Of a stretch of 34,298 bases of DNA, positions 5,750-14,493 are shown piece after piece; position 1 is the stretch's first letter; every line of letters starts with the position of its first letter. The notes under the pieces were generated by a model. That model ran no database searches. It was not told the DNA's origin and saw only the letters and a list, made by a program, of their open reading frames with translations. A program made the position numbers and the translations under genes. Source of the stretch: Verrucomicrobiota bacterium (lineage in GTDB: Bacteria > Verrucomicrobiota > Verrucomicrobiia > JADLBR01); contig JAKQKQ010000018.1 of the NCBI GenBank assembly GCA_029560585.1, positions 1-34,298 on the forward strand, read 5' to 3'.

Positions 5750-8416
5750 ATGACTTCAACAGAGCCATCTCCTGTCACGACGCGCAAGATACTGATCACC
5801 GGCGACGCCGGTCCCGATTACGATCTATATATCCCATCCGATGCGGACAATCCGTCGCCGGGAGTGCCGCCGACCCGGATTGAGTGTTCGCTGGGGGGCG
5901 CCGGGTTGGCGCATCGTATTCTCGGCGCTTGGGCTGGAGAGCGGAGCGTCGAGCTGATCGGGTTTGCCCCGCCGTCCGCCGGTTCCCCGCCCACCTTTGC
6001 GGTGTGGCGTCCGCAGGGTTGGGGCAAACTGAAGCCGGACCGGCCCAAGGAGAGGGTCTGGCGGGTGGAGCGATCGATCAGTCCTGACCGCATCTTGACC
6101 GAGATGACCTTGCCCTCGCCGGCCCTGCCCGCCGGGGTCGATGCGCCATTCCGCGCAGGGGTGGTGGTGATCGTCGACAATTCGAACCGCTTCCGCCATT
6201 CGAAAGGCGCGGCGCTCCCGCACGAAACGATGTGGGCGGGTTCGGACGCGTTTGCGATCTGGAAAATGGCGCCACCGTTCTGTCGGGGCCAACTCTGGTG
6301 GCGGGCCGTCGAGGCCGGGGTGACGGAACGGGCGGCGGTGATCGTCACGCTCAAGCATCTGCGGACCGCGCCGATCCGTGTGAGCCGCCGTATCTCCTGG
6401 GAGCGGACGGCCCTGGAGGTCGCCAGGGAACTGGAGTGCAACCCGGCGCTCGCCGATCTCCGATCGTTCGCGCACGTGATCGTGACAATACACGGGGAGG
6501 GCGCGCTTTGGCGCCGGAAGTCTGGCGACCGTGGTGATTTCACGCTGTTCTTCGATCCCGCCCACATGGAAGGCGAATGGTGGCCGGGGACGGCCGCGAA
6601 GGGCGAGGCATATGGCTATGCCAGCGCCTTTGCCGCGGCGCTGGCGGCGGAATGCGCCATGCGGTCAGGATCCCCGGAAGGGGCGTTGGGGGCGGCCATC
6701 CCACGGGGCTTGCTCGCGATGCGGGTCCTGCAGGCGAATGGCCACGGCACGGCGGATGACAAGGCTACGCCGGCTTTCCCGGCCGCGCTTCTGGCGGATG
6801 TGATCCGCGACGGGGAGAAGGCGCTGAGGGGTTTCAAAGGAGGTGTGTTCGGCGGATTCGCGGCGCAGACCGTGCCGTCCGAAGCGATCGCGGACAGCGG
6901 TCCCAGGTGGCGGCTTGCGCTCGCGGGCGACAGGCGCCCCGCCGAGGAGCCTTTGTATGGGCTCGCGCGCCGCGTGGCGATCTTTGGCGAACGCGAACTG
7001 CGCCGCGTCCCTCACGCGCGATTCGGCAAGATCCTAACCGCCGACCGGGACGAGATCGAGGCGCTGCGCAATCTCAAGACGCTGATCGAGAATTACAGAG
7101 ATCCCAACGAGGCCAGGCCGCTTTCGCTCGCGGTGTTTGGTCCGCCGGGCGCGGGAAAATCCTTCGGCGTGAAACAGATTGTGCAGGAGGTCCTGGGCAA
7201 GGACGGGGCGGTGCTGGAGTTCAATCTGTCGCAGTTTGCCGACGCCGATCTGGCCGGGGCGTTTCATCAGGTACGGGACAAGCGGCTGGAGGGCAAGATG
7301 CCGGTCGTGTTCTGGGATGAGTTTGACTCCTCGGAATACAAGTGGCTCAGGCTGCTGCTTGCCCCGATGAACGACGGGGTGTTTCAGGAGGGGCAGATCA
7401 CCCATCCCCTGGGGCGGTGCATCTTCGTATTTGCCGGGGGGACGAGCTACGACATGGAGCACTTCGGTCCGGTCGAACCAGGCGAGGGGTTCCGCCGGGA
7501 GGCCGTCGATGCTTGGAACAGGTTCAAACTGGTAAAGGGACCGGACTTCAAGAGCCGGATCCATGGGTCGCTCGACGTCCTCGGTCCCAACCGGCGGATG
7601 GTTCCGGTCACGGGGGGCGCCGAGACCTTGAGATGGGGCGAGGACGACGGCGACGTTTGCTTCCCGCTGCGCCGGGCCATCCTCTTGCGGTCCATTCTGG
7701 GGCTTAAGCCCGATCAGCGGCTCGACATCGACGCCGGACTGCTCGGGGCCCTGATCGAGACTGGGAAGTATTCGAACGGCTCCCGCTCCTTCGAGAAGAT
7801 CCTCCGATCGATGGGCGATAAGAAGGACAAGGGCGCCCGGTACCGTCCTTCCGATCTCCCGTCCGACGATGTCCTGGCCATGAACGTCGCCGATCTCAAG
7901 GAATTCAAGGCGCTGATTGTGCGGGATGATGGATTCAAGGCGAAAGCACCGCTGCTGGCGAAGGCATTCCACGATGTCTGGCGGAGGGGCAAACGAGAGC
8001 AGAAGGGGAGAGAGGCCTTCAATTATGATTGTGAGTTCGAGGCGCTGCCCGCCAACAAGAAGAACGACAATCTAAACGCCGCGATGCGAATGCCCAGAAA
8101 CCTCATCTTGGCCGGGTTCTTTATCGTCCCCGCCAGGGATGCCGGATCAGCGGTGGTTTCCGAGATCCCGGAGGAACTCGTCGAGGTGATGGCGCAGGAG
8201 GAGCACTTCCAGTGGGTCGAAGATGCGCTGGCGGACGGTTTCCGCCAGAAGCGGGAGGGCGAGGAACGCAACGATGCCGAACTCATCCACGACTGCATTC
8301 TTCCGTGGGATGTTTTGCCCGAGGGCCAGCGGGACTACGATCGCTGGTTTGTTAGGAGCTACCCGAGGTTCGCGGGAAAGGCGGGGTTCGCGATTGTGGC
8401 GAAGAGGCCCAAATAA
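5750..8416 (+). CDS. Ribokinase-like / AAA+ ATPase / RyR-like three-domain protein
   Basis: This encodes 888 residues; ATG at 5750 follows GAGAGAAA, 26 bases after the WD40 gene. Residues 1-330 resemble the PfkB/ribokinase fold: KILITGDAGPDYDLYIP at the start, CSLGGAGLAHRIL in the substrate-loop position, VIVTIHGEGALWRR and KGEAYGYASAFAAALAAE near the end. The usual DTxGAGD catalytic motif is not intact, so it may bind rather than phosphorylate. An AAA+ module follows: Walker A GPPGAGKS at 464-471 and Walker B VVFWDEFD at 519-526. The last 85 residues look like a divergent RyR domain (EEHFQWVEDALADGF, LPEGQRDYDRWFVRSYP). RyR domains are the repeats of ryanodine receptors and also occur in bacteria near nucleotide-signalling genes. 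I infer a ligand-sensing, ATP-driven switch controlling the SLATT-like membrane protein downstream. Confidence 0.7.
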   Translation: MTSTEPSPVTTRKILITGDAGPDYDLYIPSDADNPSPGVPPTRIECSLGGAGLAHRILGAWAGERSVELIGFAPPSAGSPPTFAVWRPQGWGKLKPDRPKERVWRVERSISPDRILTEMTLPSPALPAGVDAPFRAGVVVIVDNSNRFRHSKGAALPHETMWAGSDAFAIWKMAPPFCRGQLWWRAVEAGVTERAAVIVTLKHLRTAPIRVSRRISWERTALEVARELECNPALADLRSFAHVIVTIHGEGALWRRKSGDRGDFTLFFDPAHMEGEWWPGTAAKGEAYGYASAFAAALAAECAMRSGSPEGALGAAIPRGLLAMRVLQANGHGTADDKATPAFPAALLADVIRDGEKALRGFKGGVFGGFAAQTVPSEAIADSGPRWRLALAGDRRPAEEPLYGLARRVAIFGERELRRVPHARFGKILTADRDEIEALRNLKTLIENYRDPNEARPLSLAVFGPPGAGKSFGVKQIVQEVLGKDGAVLEFNLSQFADADLAGAFHQVRDKRLEGKMPVVFWDEFDSSEYKWLRLLLAPMNDGVFQEGQITHPLGRCIFVFAGGTSYDMEHFGPVEPGEGFRREAVDAWNRFKLVKGPDFKSRIHGSLDVLGPNRRMVPVTGGAETLRWGEDDGDVCFPLRRAILLRSILGLKPDQRLDIDAGLLGALIETGKYSNGSRSFEKILRSMGDKKDKGARYRPSDLPSDDVLAMNVADLKEFKALIVRDDGFKAKAPLLAKAFHDVWRRGKREQKGREAFNYDCEFEALPANKKNDNLNAAMRMPRNLILAGFFIVPARDAGSAVVSEIPEELVEVMAQEEHFQWVEDALADGFRQKREGEERNDAELIHDCILPWDVLPEGQRDYDRWFVRSYPRFAGKAGFAIVAKRPK

Positions 8417-8506
8417 GCAGGGGCGGCCGGGTGATTGGGATCGCCCGGACCCGACAAGTCGGCCGGCTCTTCGTTTGGCTGGACGGACTTGGAAACCTGA
8501 TGTCCA

Positions 8507-9640
8507 ATGGCGCATGTGGACTCCTGCGCGAAGGGCCTTGAGCAATTCGAGAGTGATCTTAGGTCGGGTCTGAGCAACGAAGGTCGAGATGGCGACTACG
8601 ACCTAGATGACGCGCCCGACTGGGCTGCGTTGGATCGGGAGGAGCCGCTCCGGCGGGCGCTCGATGTGTTGATGGCGAGGTTGTTGCCCGTGTGGAGAGA
8701 GGCGGATTCTGCATCTCTGGCGTTTCAGGGGCGTCACCGCAGGCTCGCGAAGATTGCTATAGCTGCTGGAACCTGCTCGGTGGTGCTGGCGATCTTCCAA
8801 ATCGCGGTCGCCTATCAGGCACCGTCCCTGATGTGGCTTCCGCTGGGACTTGAGGCGCTGGCGGTTCTCGCGGGTTTCATCGCCGTTGGGATCGGGCTCA
8901 AGACGCAGGGAGACAAGAAGTGGCTTTGCGAACGGTACCGCGCCGAGCGTTTGCGCATGCTAAAATTCAAGTCGCTGGCCTGGGAGGAGTTCGCGACGGG
9001 GGACCATCGGGCGTGGGAGACGCGGTTGGAGGCTCGGGTAAAGGCGCTTTCTCCGCCGGCGACCGCCGCTACAGTCAAGGCGTGGCTTCAGGACGATGAG
9101 CGTCCCGGGGATGCTGTCGTTCCGGTGCCTGAGGGCTTGGGTGCGAGGACATGGGACGTGTTGCGCAGATACTACTGTTGGAAGAGGCTGGCATTCCAGA
9201 GAGAGTACTTCCGTGATCGCGCAGAGCGTCACTTGGGCGCCTCGAAACCATGGCGGAATCTGAGCATGCCGGTGTACTTTACTGCCACCGGGTTTGTCTT
9301 GGCCCACTTCCTGGCCGGGGGACTCTTGCATTTCCAGGTTGGGGGGACCAATGCGGCGCCTGTATGGAATAGCATCGAGATATGGGCGCTGGCGCTGGCG
9401 GCAACGATCCCGGTGGTTGGATTGGGTGCGCGCGTCTGGCTCGGGGCATTTGAGCCCCATCGCAGCGCGAATTTGTTTGCGGCGAAACATCGGACGGTCG
9501 TGGCGATGATCGAGAGGTTCGAGTCGCTCGGAGCAGATGCCCACAAGGTTCGGGAGGAAATCACGCGCTCTGAGGCATTCTTTGAGAATGAGCACAGGGA
9601 GTGGCTCCGCTTGATGCTCGAGACCGAGTGGATGCTCTGA
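8507..9640 (+). CDS. Four-TM SLATT-like membrane protein (candidate effector)
   Basis: This 377-residue protein has two membrane-hairpin modules. Segments at about 82-103 and 108-131 form the first; 254-276 and 291-313 form the second. After the first hairpin comes KKWLCERYRAERLRMLKFKS, and before the second YCWKRLAFQREYFRDRAERH. These W/R/AE-rich helices are typical of the SLATT family (2TM effector domains associated with SMODS and SLOG; also DUF4231), which are predicted membrane-disrupting effectors in bacterial conflict systems. The tandem arrangement suggests duplication of the 2TM unit. It follows the AAA+/RyR gene by 90 bases on the same strand and is probably cotranscribed. ATG at 8507 is taken as start; its ribosome site is weak and a later start before TM1 is possible. 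Confidence 0.65.
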   Translation: MAHVDSCAKGLEQFESDLRSGLSNEGRDGDYDLDDAPDWAALDREEPLRRALDVLMARLLPVWREADSASLAFQGRHRRLAKIAIAAGTCSVVLAIFQIAVAYQAPSLMWLPLGLEALAVLAGFIAVGIGLKTQGDKKWLCERYRAERLRMLKFKSLAWEEFATGDHRAWETRLEARVKALSPPATAATVKAWLQDDERPGDAVVPVPEGLGARTWDVLRRYYCWKRLAFQREYFRDRAERHLGASKPWRNLSMPVYFTATGFVLAHFLAGGLLHFQVGGTNAAPVWNSIEIWALALAATIPVVGLGARVWLGAFEPHRSANLFAAKHRTVVAMIERFESLGADAHKVREEITRSEAFFENEHREWLRLMLETEWML

Positions 9641-9718
9641 GCGCTCGGCTCGGAAGGTTTTCGGCCCGTGTTCGCTTCCGCGTAGCTTCTGGTGGTCTGC
9701 CGCGGGAGGCTTGGCGAG

Positions 9719-10681
9719 TCATTTGCGATTGAGCAATTCCAATATCTGATTTGCCAGGGCGGGGTCCTTAGCGGCGACGAAGGGGGTGCGCTTGGGGTGT
9801 TGGGGGTCGCGGCGGAAGGTGGCGAAGATGTCGTCGATGTCCAACTGGGCGGTGAGGGGGCGGCCGTCGAGGTCGAGGATGGTGAGGCCGGTCTTGAGGC
9901 CGATGTAGAGGCCGGGGAGGATGTCGTAGGTGGCGAAGCCGCGGTCGAATTCGATGGCGACGTCGGCGTGCCCGGCGGCGACCTGGAGGAGGGTGTTGGA
10001 GCCCCAGGCGAGATTGACGCGGCCATCGGCGGCGCGGATGGCGTCCAAGAGGCGGGTCTGTTCGGAGAGGGCCCGGTAGCGGTCCACCTTGGTGGTGAGC
10101 ACGTTGACCCGGGCGCCCTCGATGGTGGTCTTGGGCTGGGCGCCGCCATCGAGCCGAAACCACGAATGCGTGATGAAATCGAGGCACTCCGGATAGCCCG
10201 TCTTCGATGCCCAGTAGAGCCGGTCGAGGAAGATGTCGCCGGCGACCGCGGCGAGGACCTCGTTCGCGCGCCGGTCATAGACGGCCACGAGCGTCCAGCC
10301 GCCCTGGAGGGACTCGGCGAATTCCGTGCCGTCGATTGGGTCGATGAAGACGACCAGGTCGGCGTCGGTCTCGGCTGCGCCCTCAGGGAACGTGCGGATC
10401 CCCATCTCCTCAGAGAAAATCGTGTACGCGCGGATGCCGCGGATCTTCGCGAACTTGCATTGCAATTCGCGCACGATCAGGTCCTCCGCCTCCCGGTCGA
10501 TCGCCGTGGTCGGGTTCTCGTCGGACTTCTGCACGTTCGTATTTCCGACGCGGCAGCGCAGCGCGGGCAAATTCTCCTCCCGCATCCGGCCCCGCACATG
10601 GTCCATCGCCTGCATCACCACCTGCCGGCAGTAGCGGAGGACCAGGTGGTCGAGGGTGAGGGAGGGCAAGTCAGGGTTCAT
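9719..10681 (-). CDS. Inositol monophosphatase-family phosphatase
   Basis: This encodes 320 residues from the ATG at 10681 (a 17-codon upstream extension is open but lacks signals). It is a metal-dependent phosphatase of the IMPase/FBPase/CysQ superfamily. Metal and substrate motifs are visible: FSEEMG, then FIDPIDGTEFAE (family DPIDGT), GDIFLDRLYWA, and near the C-terminus FATYDILPG in place of the family WDxAAG. Substrates in the family include inositol phosphates, 3'-phosphoadenosine 5'-phosphate and NADP(H); the sequence does not tell which. The substitution in the last motif is unusual. It converges with the SLATT-like gene (78 bases between ends). In this neighbourhood, removal of a phosphate from an adenine nucleotide is an attractive but unproven role. 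Confidence 0.8.
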   Translation of the reverse strand: MNPDLPSLTLDHLVLRYCRQVVMQAMDHVRGRMREENLPALRCRVGNTNVQKSDENPTTAIDREAEDLIVRELQCKFAKIRGIRAYTIFSEEMGIRTFPEGAAETDADLVVFIDPIDGTEFAESLQGGWTLVAVYDRRANEVLAAVAGDIFLDRLYWASKTGYPECLDFITHSWFRLDGGAQPKTTIEGARVNVLTTKVDRYRALSEQTRLLDAIRAADGRVNLAWGSNTLLQVAAGHADVAIEFDRGFATYDILPGLYIGLKTGLTILDLDGRPLTAQLDIDDIFATFRRDPQHPKRTPFVAAKDPALANQILELLNRK

Positions 10682-10700
10682 GGGTACGATGGGTTTCTCC

Positions 10701-10723
10701 CGCAGAGGCGCAGAGGCGCGGAG
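10701..10723. repeat. Short CGCAGAGG tandem
   Basis: CGCAGAGGCGCAGAGGCGCG then GAG is an imperfect 9-base tandem in the stretch upstream of the phosphatase gene. A related tandem occurs at 21342-21373. Similar arrays are widespread in intergenic DNA of several bacterial groups; function unknown. Confidence 0.4.
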
Positions 10724-10792
10724 TTGGGCCATTCAGCGGCTTGGGGTGCGGTTGTCTGCACCGCTGTCGAGGTGTCAAAGATGCGGTGGGTT

Positions 10793-10999
10793 TCATGCGA
10801 GTTCCGCGAGTTGCTTCTTCACGGCGACAACCCAGGGATGCTGTTCGCCGTGGCCTTTTAGCAGCAGGCGCAGGGCGTTGGCGAGGTGCTCTTTGGCTGT
10901 GGCTGCGTCCTCGGAACGACCCATGTTGAGCAGCAATAAGGGCAGATTGTTCACGCTGGCCTACGTATCGGGATAGCCCGGTTTGCGCCTTCTGCCAAC
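10793..10999 (-). pseudogene. Remnant of a TPR-protein C-terminus
   Basis: Downstream of the TIR-NB-ARC-TPR stop, the same minus-strand frame again reads like TPR sequence: YPDT, then a TAG (10961-10963), then ASVNNLPLLLLNMGRSEDA, continuing through KEHLANALRLLLKGHGEQHP and ending with QLAELA and TGA at 10793-10795. Intact TPR units here have TLASVNNLA-like sequence at this point, so the TAG appears to replace a sense codon. The codon usage and motif are clearly those of the end of a kinesin-light-chain-type TPR gene. It has no start and an internal stop, so it is most likely debris from an earlier STAND gene or from exchange between paralogues. Confidence 0.55.
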
Positions 11000-13939
11000 T
11001 TACATGGAAATGGCAAACCCGTAACGGGCGGCCATTTCTGAAAGGTCGCACTGAATCTGTTCCACGCTCTGGCCCATGGCGTGCAGCAGACCTGCGTAGC
11101 TCTCCATCGCTTTCTGCAAAGACGGATGAGGAGATCCTGTGGCGAGACGGCAGTTCAGCAGGATGACCAGGTGCCGCCGCATCAACGGTTCGGCCTCTGC
11201 CAGGCGATTGCGCGCTCTCAGCAATTGGGAAAGATTATTGAGATCCGCAGCTACAGTCGGGTGGTCCCTGCCCAGGGTGGCCTCATCAATGGCCAGGGCG
11301 CGGCGCATCAGCGACTCGGCTTCGGCTGGACGGTTTGTGGCTTTCATCAACTGGCCGAGATTGCCAAGGACGCGGGCCACATTGGGATGGTCTGGTCCAT
11401 GGCTTGTTTCAAAAATGTCCAGGGCGCGGCGCATCAACTGCTCGGCTTCGGAGAGCCGATCTGCCGCGGCCAACAAACTGCCCAGGTTCATCAAGGCGAT
11501 GCCGACCTGCGGATGTCCGCTTCCGAGATTGCGTTCGAAAATGGACAATGCCCGGCGCACGAGAGGTTCGGCATGCCGAGGACGGTTCGTGGTTTCCAGC
11601 ACTCCCGCGAGATTGATCAGGCCGACAGCGACATTGAGATGTTCATGGCCGAGGTTTCGTTCCCAGATCTCCAGTGCGCGTCGCATGAGGGGTTCGGCTT
11701 CGTGCGGTCGATCCGTTTCCTGAAACACCTGGGCCAGATTGTTGAGGGAGATGGCGACCTTCGGATGGCTGTCCCCGAAGGCCGCCTCGTCAATTGCCAG
11801 TGCCTGCCGCATCAGCGGCTCGGCCTCCGCCAGACGATGGGTCGCCCGGAACACTTGCGCCAGGTTGTTGATGCTGTTGGCGTTCCTTGGGTGAGCTTTT
11901 CCGTGATTGGTTTCATCGATTTCCAATGCAAGGCGCGCGTATGGCTCGGCTTGGTCGTAACGACCGATGCTGTGCAGCAAGGATGCAAGATTGGTCAAGG
12001 CTGTTGCGACATGGGGATGATTCTCACCCAGGCCAGCCCTGTAAACTTCCAGGACCCGCTCTAACAATGGGAGCGACTTCGTCCACTCCGCCAAGTCTCG
12101 CCTGCACAATCCTGCGACATTGAGAAACCAACCCGCCTTTTCACAGTCACCAGGACGGGCATTCCTTCCGTTCAGAGCTTCGGCCCATTGCCAGGCAAGG
12201 GCTTCAAAGGGGTCGAGTTCCCAGCGTGCTTCCTGCCAATGGGTTTCTGCGATCAAAGCATCACCGCGTTGCCGGAGAAGGTCCTCCAGATGCCCGCTGG
12301 ATATCTCCCTCCCTACCGCCAGCTCGTTTTCCAACACCCGCTGGAGAATGCGGTGCATGGTCGCAACGCGCGGCTCGGGAGTGGGTTGGAACAGTCTCAT
12401 GCCGATCAATCCCCGGATCAGCTGCGTCCACGGATCGCTTTCCCCGGTGGCGGCATCGGCGGCCAGTTCCGGATGGCGTTGTCCGGCAATCGCGCGTACC
12501 CACGGCAGCGCCACGCCGTCAGGTGCAAGCAGGGAGGCAATTTGCAGAACTGTCCGCGCCGGAGCATCCAGCCGGGCCAGCGTAGGCCGCAGCGTGGCCG
12601 TGACTTCGCGCAGTTGGCTCATCACGCCTTCGCTGCCGCCGGTTTTCAGGTCTTCACGGAGCTTGTTGAGGTAATTGCGCACGTCCACCGCATACTGCGG
12701 GTCGGTCACGCGCGGATCGCATTGCCCCAGATAGACGGCCGCCGTCTCCACGGCGAGGGTGAGTCCGCTCAACTCGCGGACGATCTCGCGGGCACCAGCC
12801 TCGTGTTCGGGTGAGGCAAACGCCTGTCCCGGTTGGTAGCGGCGGACCAGGTCAACGGCCTGATTCTCCGGCAGCCGGTCCAAATCCAACGCATGAATCG
12901 CGGCACCGGCCTTGGTGAAGTCGTTCGGAGCCAGCCGGGTGGTGTAGAGCACGCGCGCCCACGGCTGGTCGGCCAGCAGCTGCATCTGCTCCTGCGCCAG
13001 CAACGCGGGATGGTCCACGTTGTCGAGCAGGAACAACGCCGTGCCGCGCGCACGCAGCACGTCGAACACCCGTCGCACGGCCCTGGCATCGTCCAGCTTT
13101 TCCTCGTCGGTCAGCTCGATTTCGAGTTCGGTCACGAGCGTGCGGAAGACGGTGAGCAGCCGGTCGCGGCCTTCGCATCGCAGCAGCCAGCAACCGCCGG
13201 AAAAGGCATCGGCTTCCTTGTAAGCGAAGGCTTGCGCGAGCGCGGTCTTGCCCATGCCGCCGACGCCGTGGATGCCCGCCGGGGATGATTCCGGCGCATC
13301 GAGCAACGCGGCGCGCAGGCTGGCCAGTTCCGGTTCGCGTCCGACGAAGTTCGCGTTTGGCCACGGCAGGTTGCCCTGGCGGGCGCGATCCAGCGTGAGC
13401 AAGCGCAGTCGTTGCGCGACGTGCTCGGTGAGTTGCTGCAATTCGGAACGCGCCGCCGCATCGAGGAAGTTGCCGTGGTCGTCATGCCGCCATTCGTGGC
13501 ATTGGATGTGGAAGCGCTGGAGTAAGTCGCCCTGCCAACGGCGGAGCAATGCGGCGTCCTCCGGCGCGTCGAGGTCTTCGAGTTTCACGAACCACAGCGA
13601 CGCAGCGCCCTGGCCGACGAGGCCGTGTTCGAGTTCGTGCCGACACCATTCCTCCCATTCCCAGCGGCAGGCATCGCTGCGCAGGTAGCTGCGCGAGAGA
13701 CAGGCGATGAAGAAGCGCGAGTCGCGCAAAGCCCGATGGCAGCGCACCTGCCAATGGTCGAAGTCCTTGATGTCCTCCTTGTCGAAGAAGATCTCCAGAT
13801 CGCGGCCGAAGCGGCGGCGAAAACCGGCTTCCAGTTCACGATGTAGCCGGGCGACTAAAGCAGTCACGGATTCACGGGAAGTATTGTCGCCTTGATGCGC
13901 GTAGGAGATGAAGAGGTCGTAAGGCATACGATGTCTCAT
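11000..13939 (-). CDS. TIR-NB-ARC-TPR STAND protein
   Basis: This 979-residue protein has the architecture of plant TNL-like bacterial immune switches. The TIR domain occupies about 6-150 (YDLFISYAHQGD, IFFDKEDI); the likely catalytic glutamate lies around E94 in the CRWEWEEW segment. The NB-ARC part has P-loop GVGGMGKT at 225-232, Walker B LFLLDNVD at 302-309 and a TMHRILQ segment in the MHD position. From about residue 600 there are seven or more 42-residue TPR units with NLA and EAEPL(M/V)RRAL patterns, the presumed ligand sensor. TIR domains of this kind often cleave NAD. The ATG at 13939 overlaps the Nudix stop as ATGA, indicating coupling; an alternative ATG is at 13927. It ends in TAA at 11000-11002, followed by a TPR remnant. 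Confidence 0.9.
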   Translation of the reverse strand: MRHRMPYDLFISYAHQGDNTSRESVTALVARLHRELEAGFRRRFGRDLEIFFDKEDIKDFDHWQVRCHRALRDSRFFIACLSRSYLRSDACRWEWEEWCRHELEHGLVGQGAASLWFVKLEDLDAPEDAALLRRWQGDLLQRFHIQCHEWRHDDHGNFLDAAARSELQQLTEHVAQRLRLLTLDRARQGNLPWPNANFVGREPELASLRAALLDAPESSPAGIHGVGGMGKTALAQAFAYKEADAFSGGCWLLRCEGRDRLLTVFRTLVTELEIELTDEEKLDDARAVRRVFDVLRARGTALFLLDNVDHPALLAQEQMQLLADQPWARVLYTTRLAPNDFTKAGAAIHALDLDRLPENQAVDLVRRYQPGQAFASPEHEAGAREIVRELSGLTLAVETAAVYLGQCDPRVTDPQYAVDVRNYLNKLREDLKTGGSEGVMSQLREVTATLRPTLARLDAPARTVLQIASLLAPDGVALPWVRAIAGQRHPELAADAATGESDPWTQLIRGLIGMRLFQPTPEPRVATMHRILQRVLENELAVGREISSGHLEDLLRQRGDALIAETHWQEARWELDPFEALAWQWAEALNGRNARPGDCEKAGWFLNVAGLCRRDLAEWTKSLPLLERVLEVYRAGLGENHPHVATALTNLASLLHSIGRYDQAEPYARLALEIDETNHGKAHPRNANSINNLAQVFRATHRLAEAEPLMRQALAIDEAAFGDSHPKVAISLNNLAQVFQETDRPHEAEPLMRRALEIWERNLGHEHLNVAVGLINLAGVLETTNRPRHAEPLVRRALSIFERNLGSGHPQVGIALMNLGSLLAAADRLSEAEQLMRRALDIFETSHGPDHPNVARVLGNLGQLMKATNRPAEAESLMRRALAIDEATLGRDHPTVAADLNNLSQLLRARNRLAEAEPLMRRHLVILLNCRLATGSPHPSLQKAMESYAGLLHAMGQSVEQIQCDLSEMAARYGFAISM

Positions 13940-14421
13940 TCTGTGGTCTTCATCTTAGCATTCCGTCCCAGGAACCACTGGAGCAGGGCCCAGGTCTTCA
14001 TGTCGTGGATGGGGGTGCGGGCCAGATCCTTGACGGGGATGAAGCGGCGGGCGATGGCTTCGCCTTCGGCGCGTTCCCCATACAACCGCTTCGCGGGGTC
14101 GATGCGGTCGGAGGTCACCTCGACGTAGGCGAGGTACTGCCGTTCGGTGAGGACGCCGGGCGAAAGGGCGAGGGGAATCCCGTCGTTGAGGATTTGGATT
14201 TCCGATTCGTCGGCCGTGACGCCGAGTTCCTCCTTGAGTTCCTTCACGACGAGTCCCCTGACGCCGAGGTTCGTGTCGAAGCGGCCGGCCGCGACTTCGA
14301 GGATCGTGCCTGTCGGGTTGTCGGGTCGCATCATGGGTGCGCGGTCCTGCGTGGCGAAGAGGAGTTCGTCGGTGTCCTGGTTGTGCACGAGGAAAGCGAC
14401 AGAGTCCGTGGCCACCACCAC
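13936..14421 (-). CDS. Nudix hydrolase (open part), preceded in frame by an amber codon
   Basis: This is the open 161-codon part, from GTG at 14421. Nudix enzymes hydrolyse nucleoside diphosphates linked to another moiety, ADP-ribose being common in this subgroup. Fold signals are VAFLVHNQDTDELLFATQDR, LEVAAGRFDT, and a Nudix box ending KELKEELGV, which keeps the metal-binding EELKEELG core. However the box has Leu where the consensus has its first Glu and Lys for the Arg, so activity could be altered. The apparent true start is the GTG at 14493 with a good ribosome site, and a TAG at 14449-14451 then interrupts codon 15. The stop overlaps the start of the TIR-NB-ARC-TPR gene (ATGA), suggesting one functional unit in which the hydrolase could limit a TIR product (inference). 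Confidence 0.75.
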   Translation of the reverse strand: MVVATDSVAFLVHNQDTDELLFATQDRAPMMRPDNPTGTILEVAAGRFDTNLGVRGLVVKELKEELGVTADESEIQILNDGIPLALSPGVLTERQYLAYVEVTSDRIDPAKRLYGERAEGEAIARRFIPVKDLARTPIHDMKTWALLQWFLGRNAKMKTTE

Positions 14422-14448
14422 CTCGCGCGGACCGGCGGGAGTTTCGAC

Positions 14449-14493
14449 CTAATCGACCTTGACGAAGCCGTCATGCACGCGCGCGCTCTTCAC
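14449..14493 (-). other. N-terminal codons of the Nudix gene cut off by TAG
   Basis: GTG at 14493 is preceded by TAGGAGAG about seven bases upstream. It opens VKSARVHDGFVKVD, then TAG (14449-14451), then VETPAGPREVVVATDSVAF in the same frame. The sequence HDGFVKVD…VETP is what ADP-ribose-pyrophosphatase-type Nudix proteins show at their N-terminus, so both sides of the TAG look coding. Either the gene is damaged, the TAG is read through, there is a base-call error, or translation starts again at 14421. Confidence 0.6.

Noticed and set aside
4140-5768. Long open frame antisense to the WD40 gene
   Set aside because: It is the repetitive complement of the WD units; the sense strand gives perfect WD40 motifs.
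9692-10861. Plus-strand open frame over the phosphatase gene
   Set aside because: Gly/Val/Glu-biased shadow; the minus strand carries the IMPase motifs.
11100-12060. Regular direct repeats near the end of the TIR-STAND gene
   Set aside because: 126-base period equals the 42-residue TPR unit; explained by coding.
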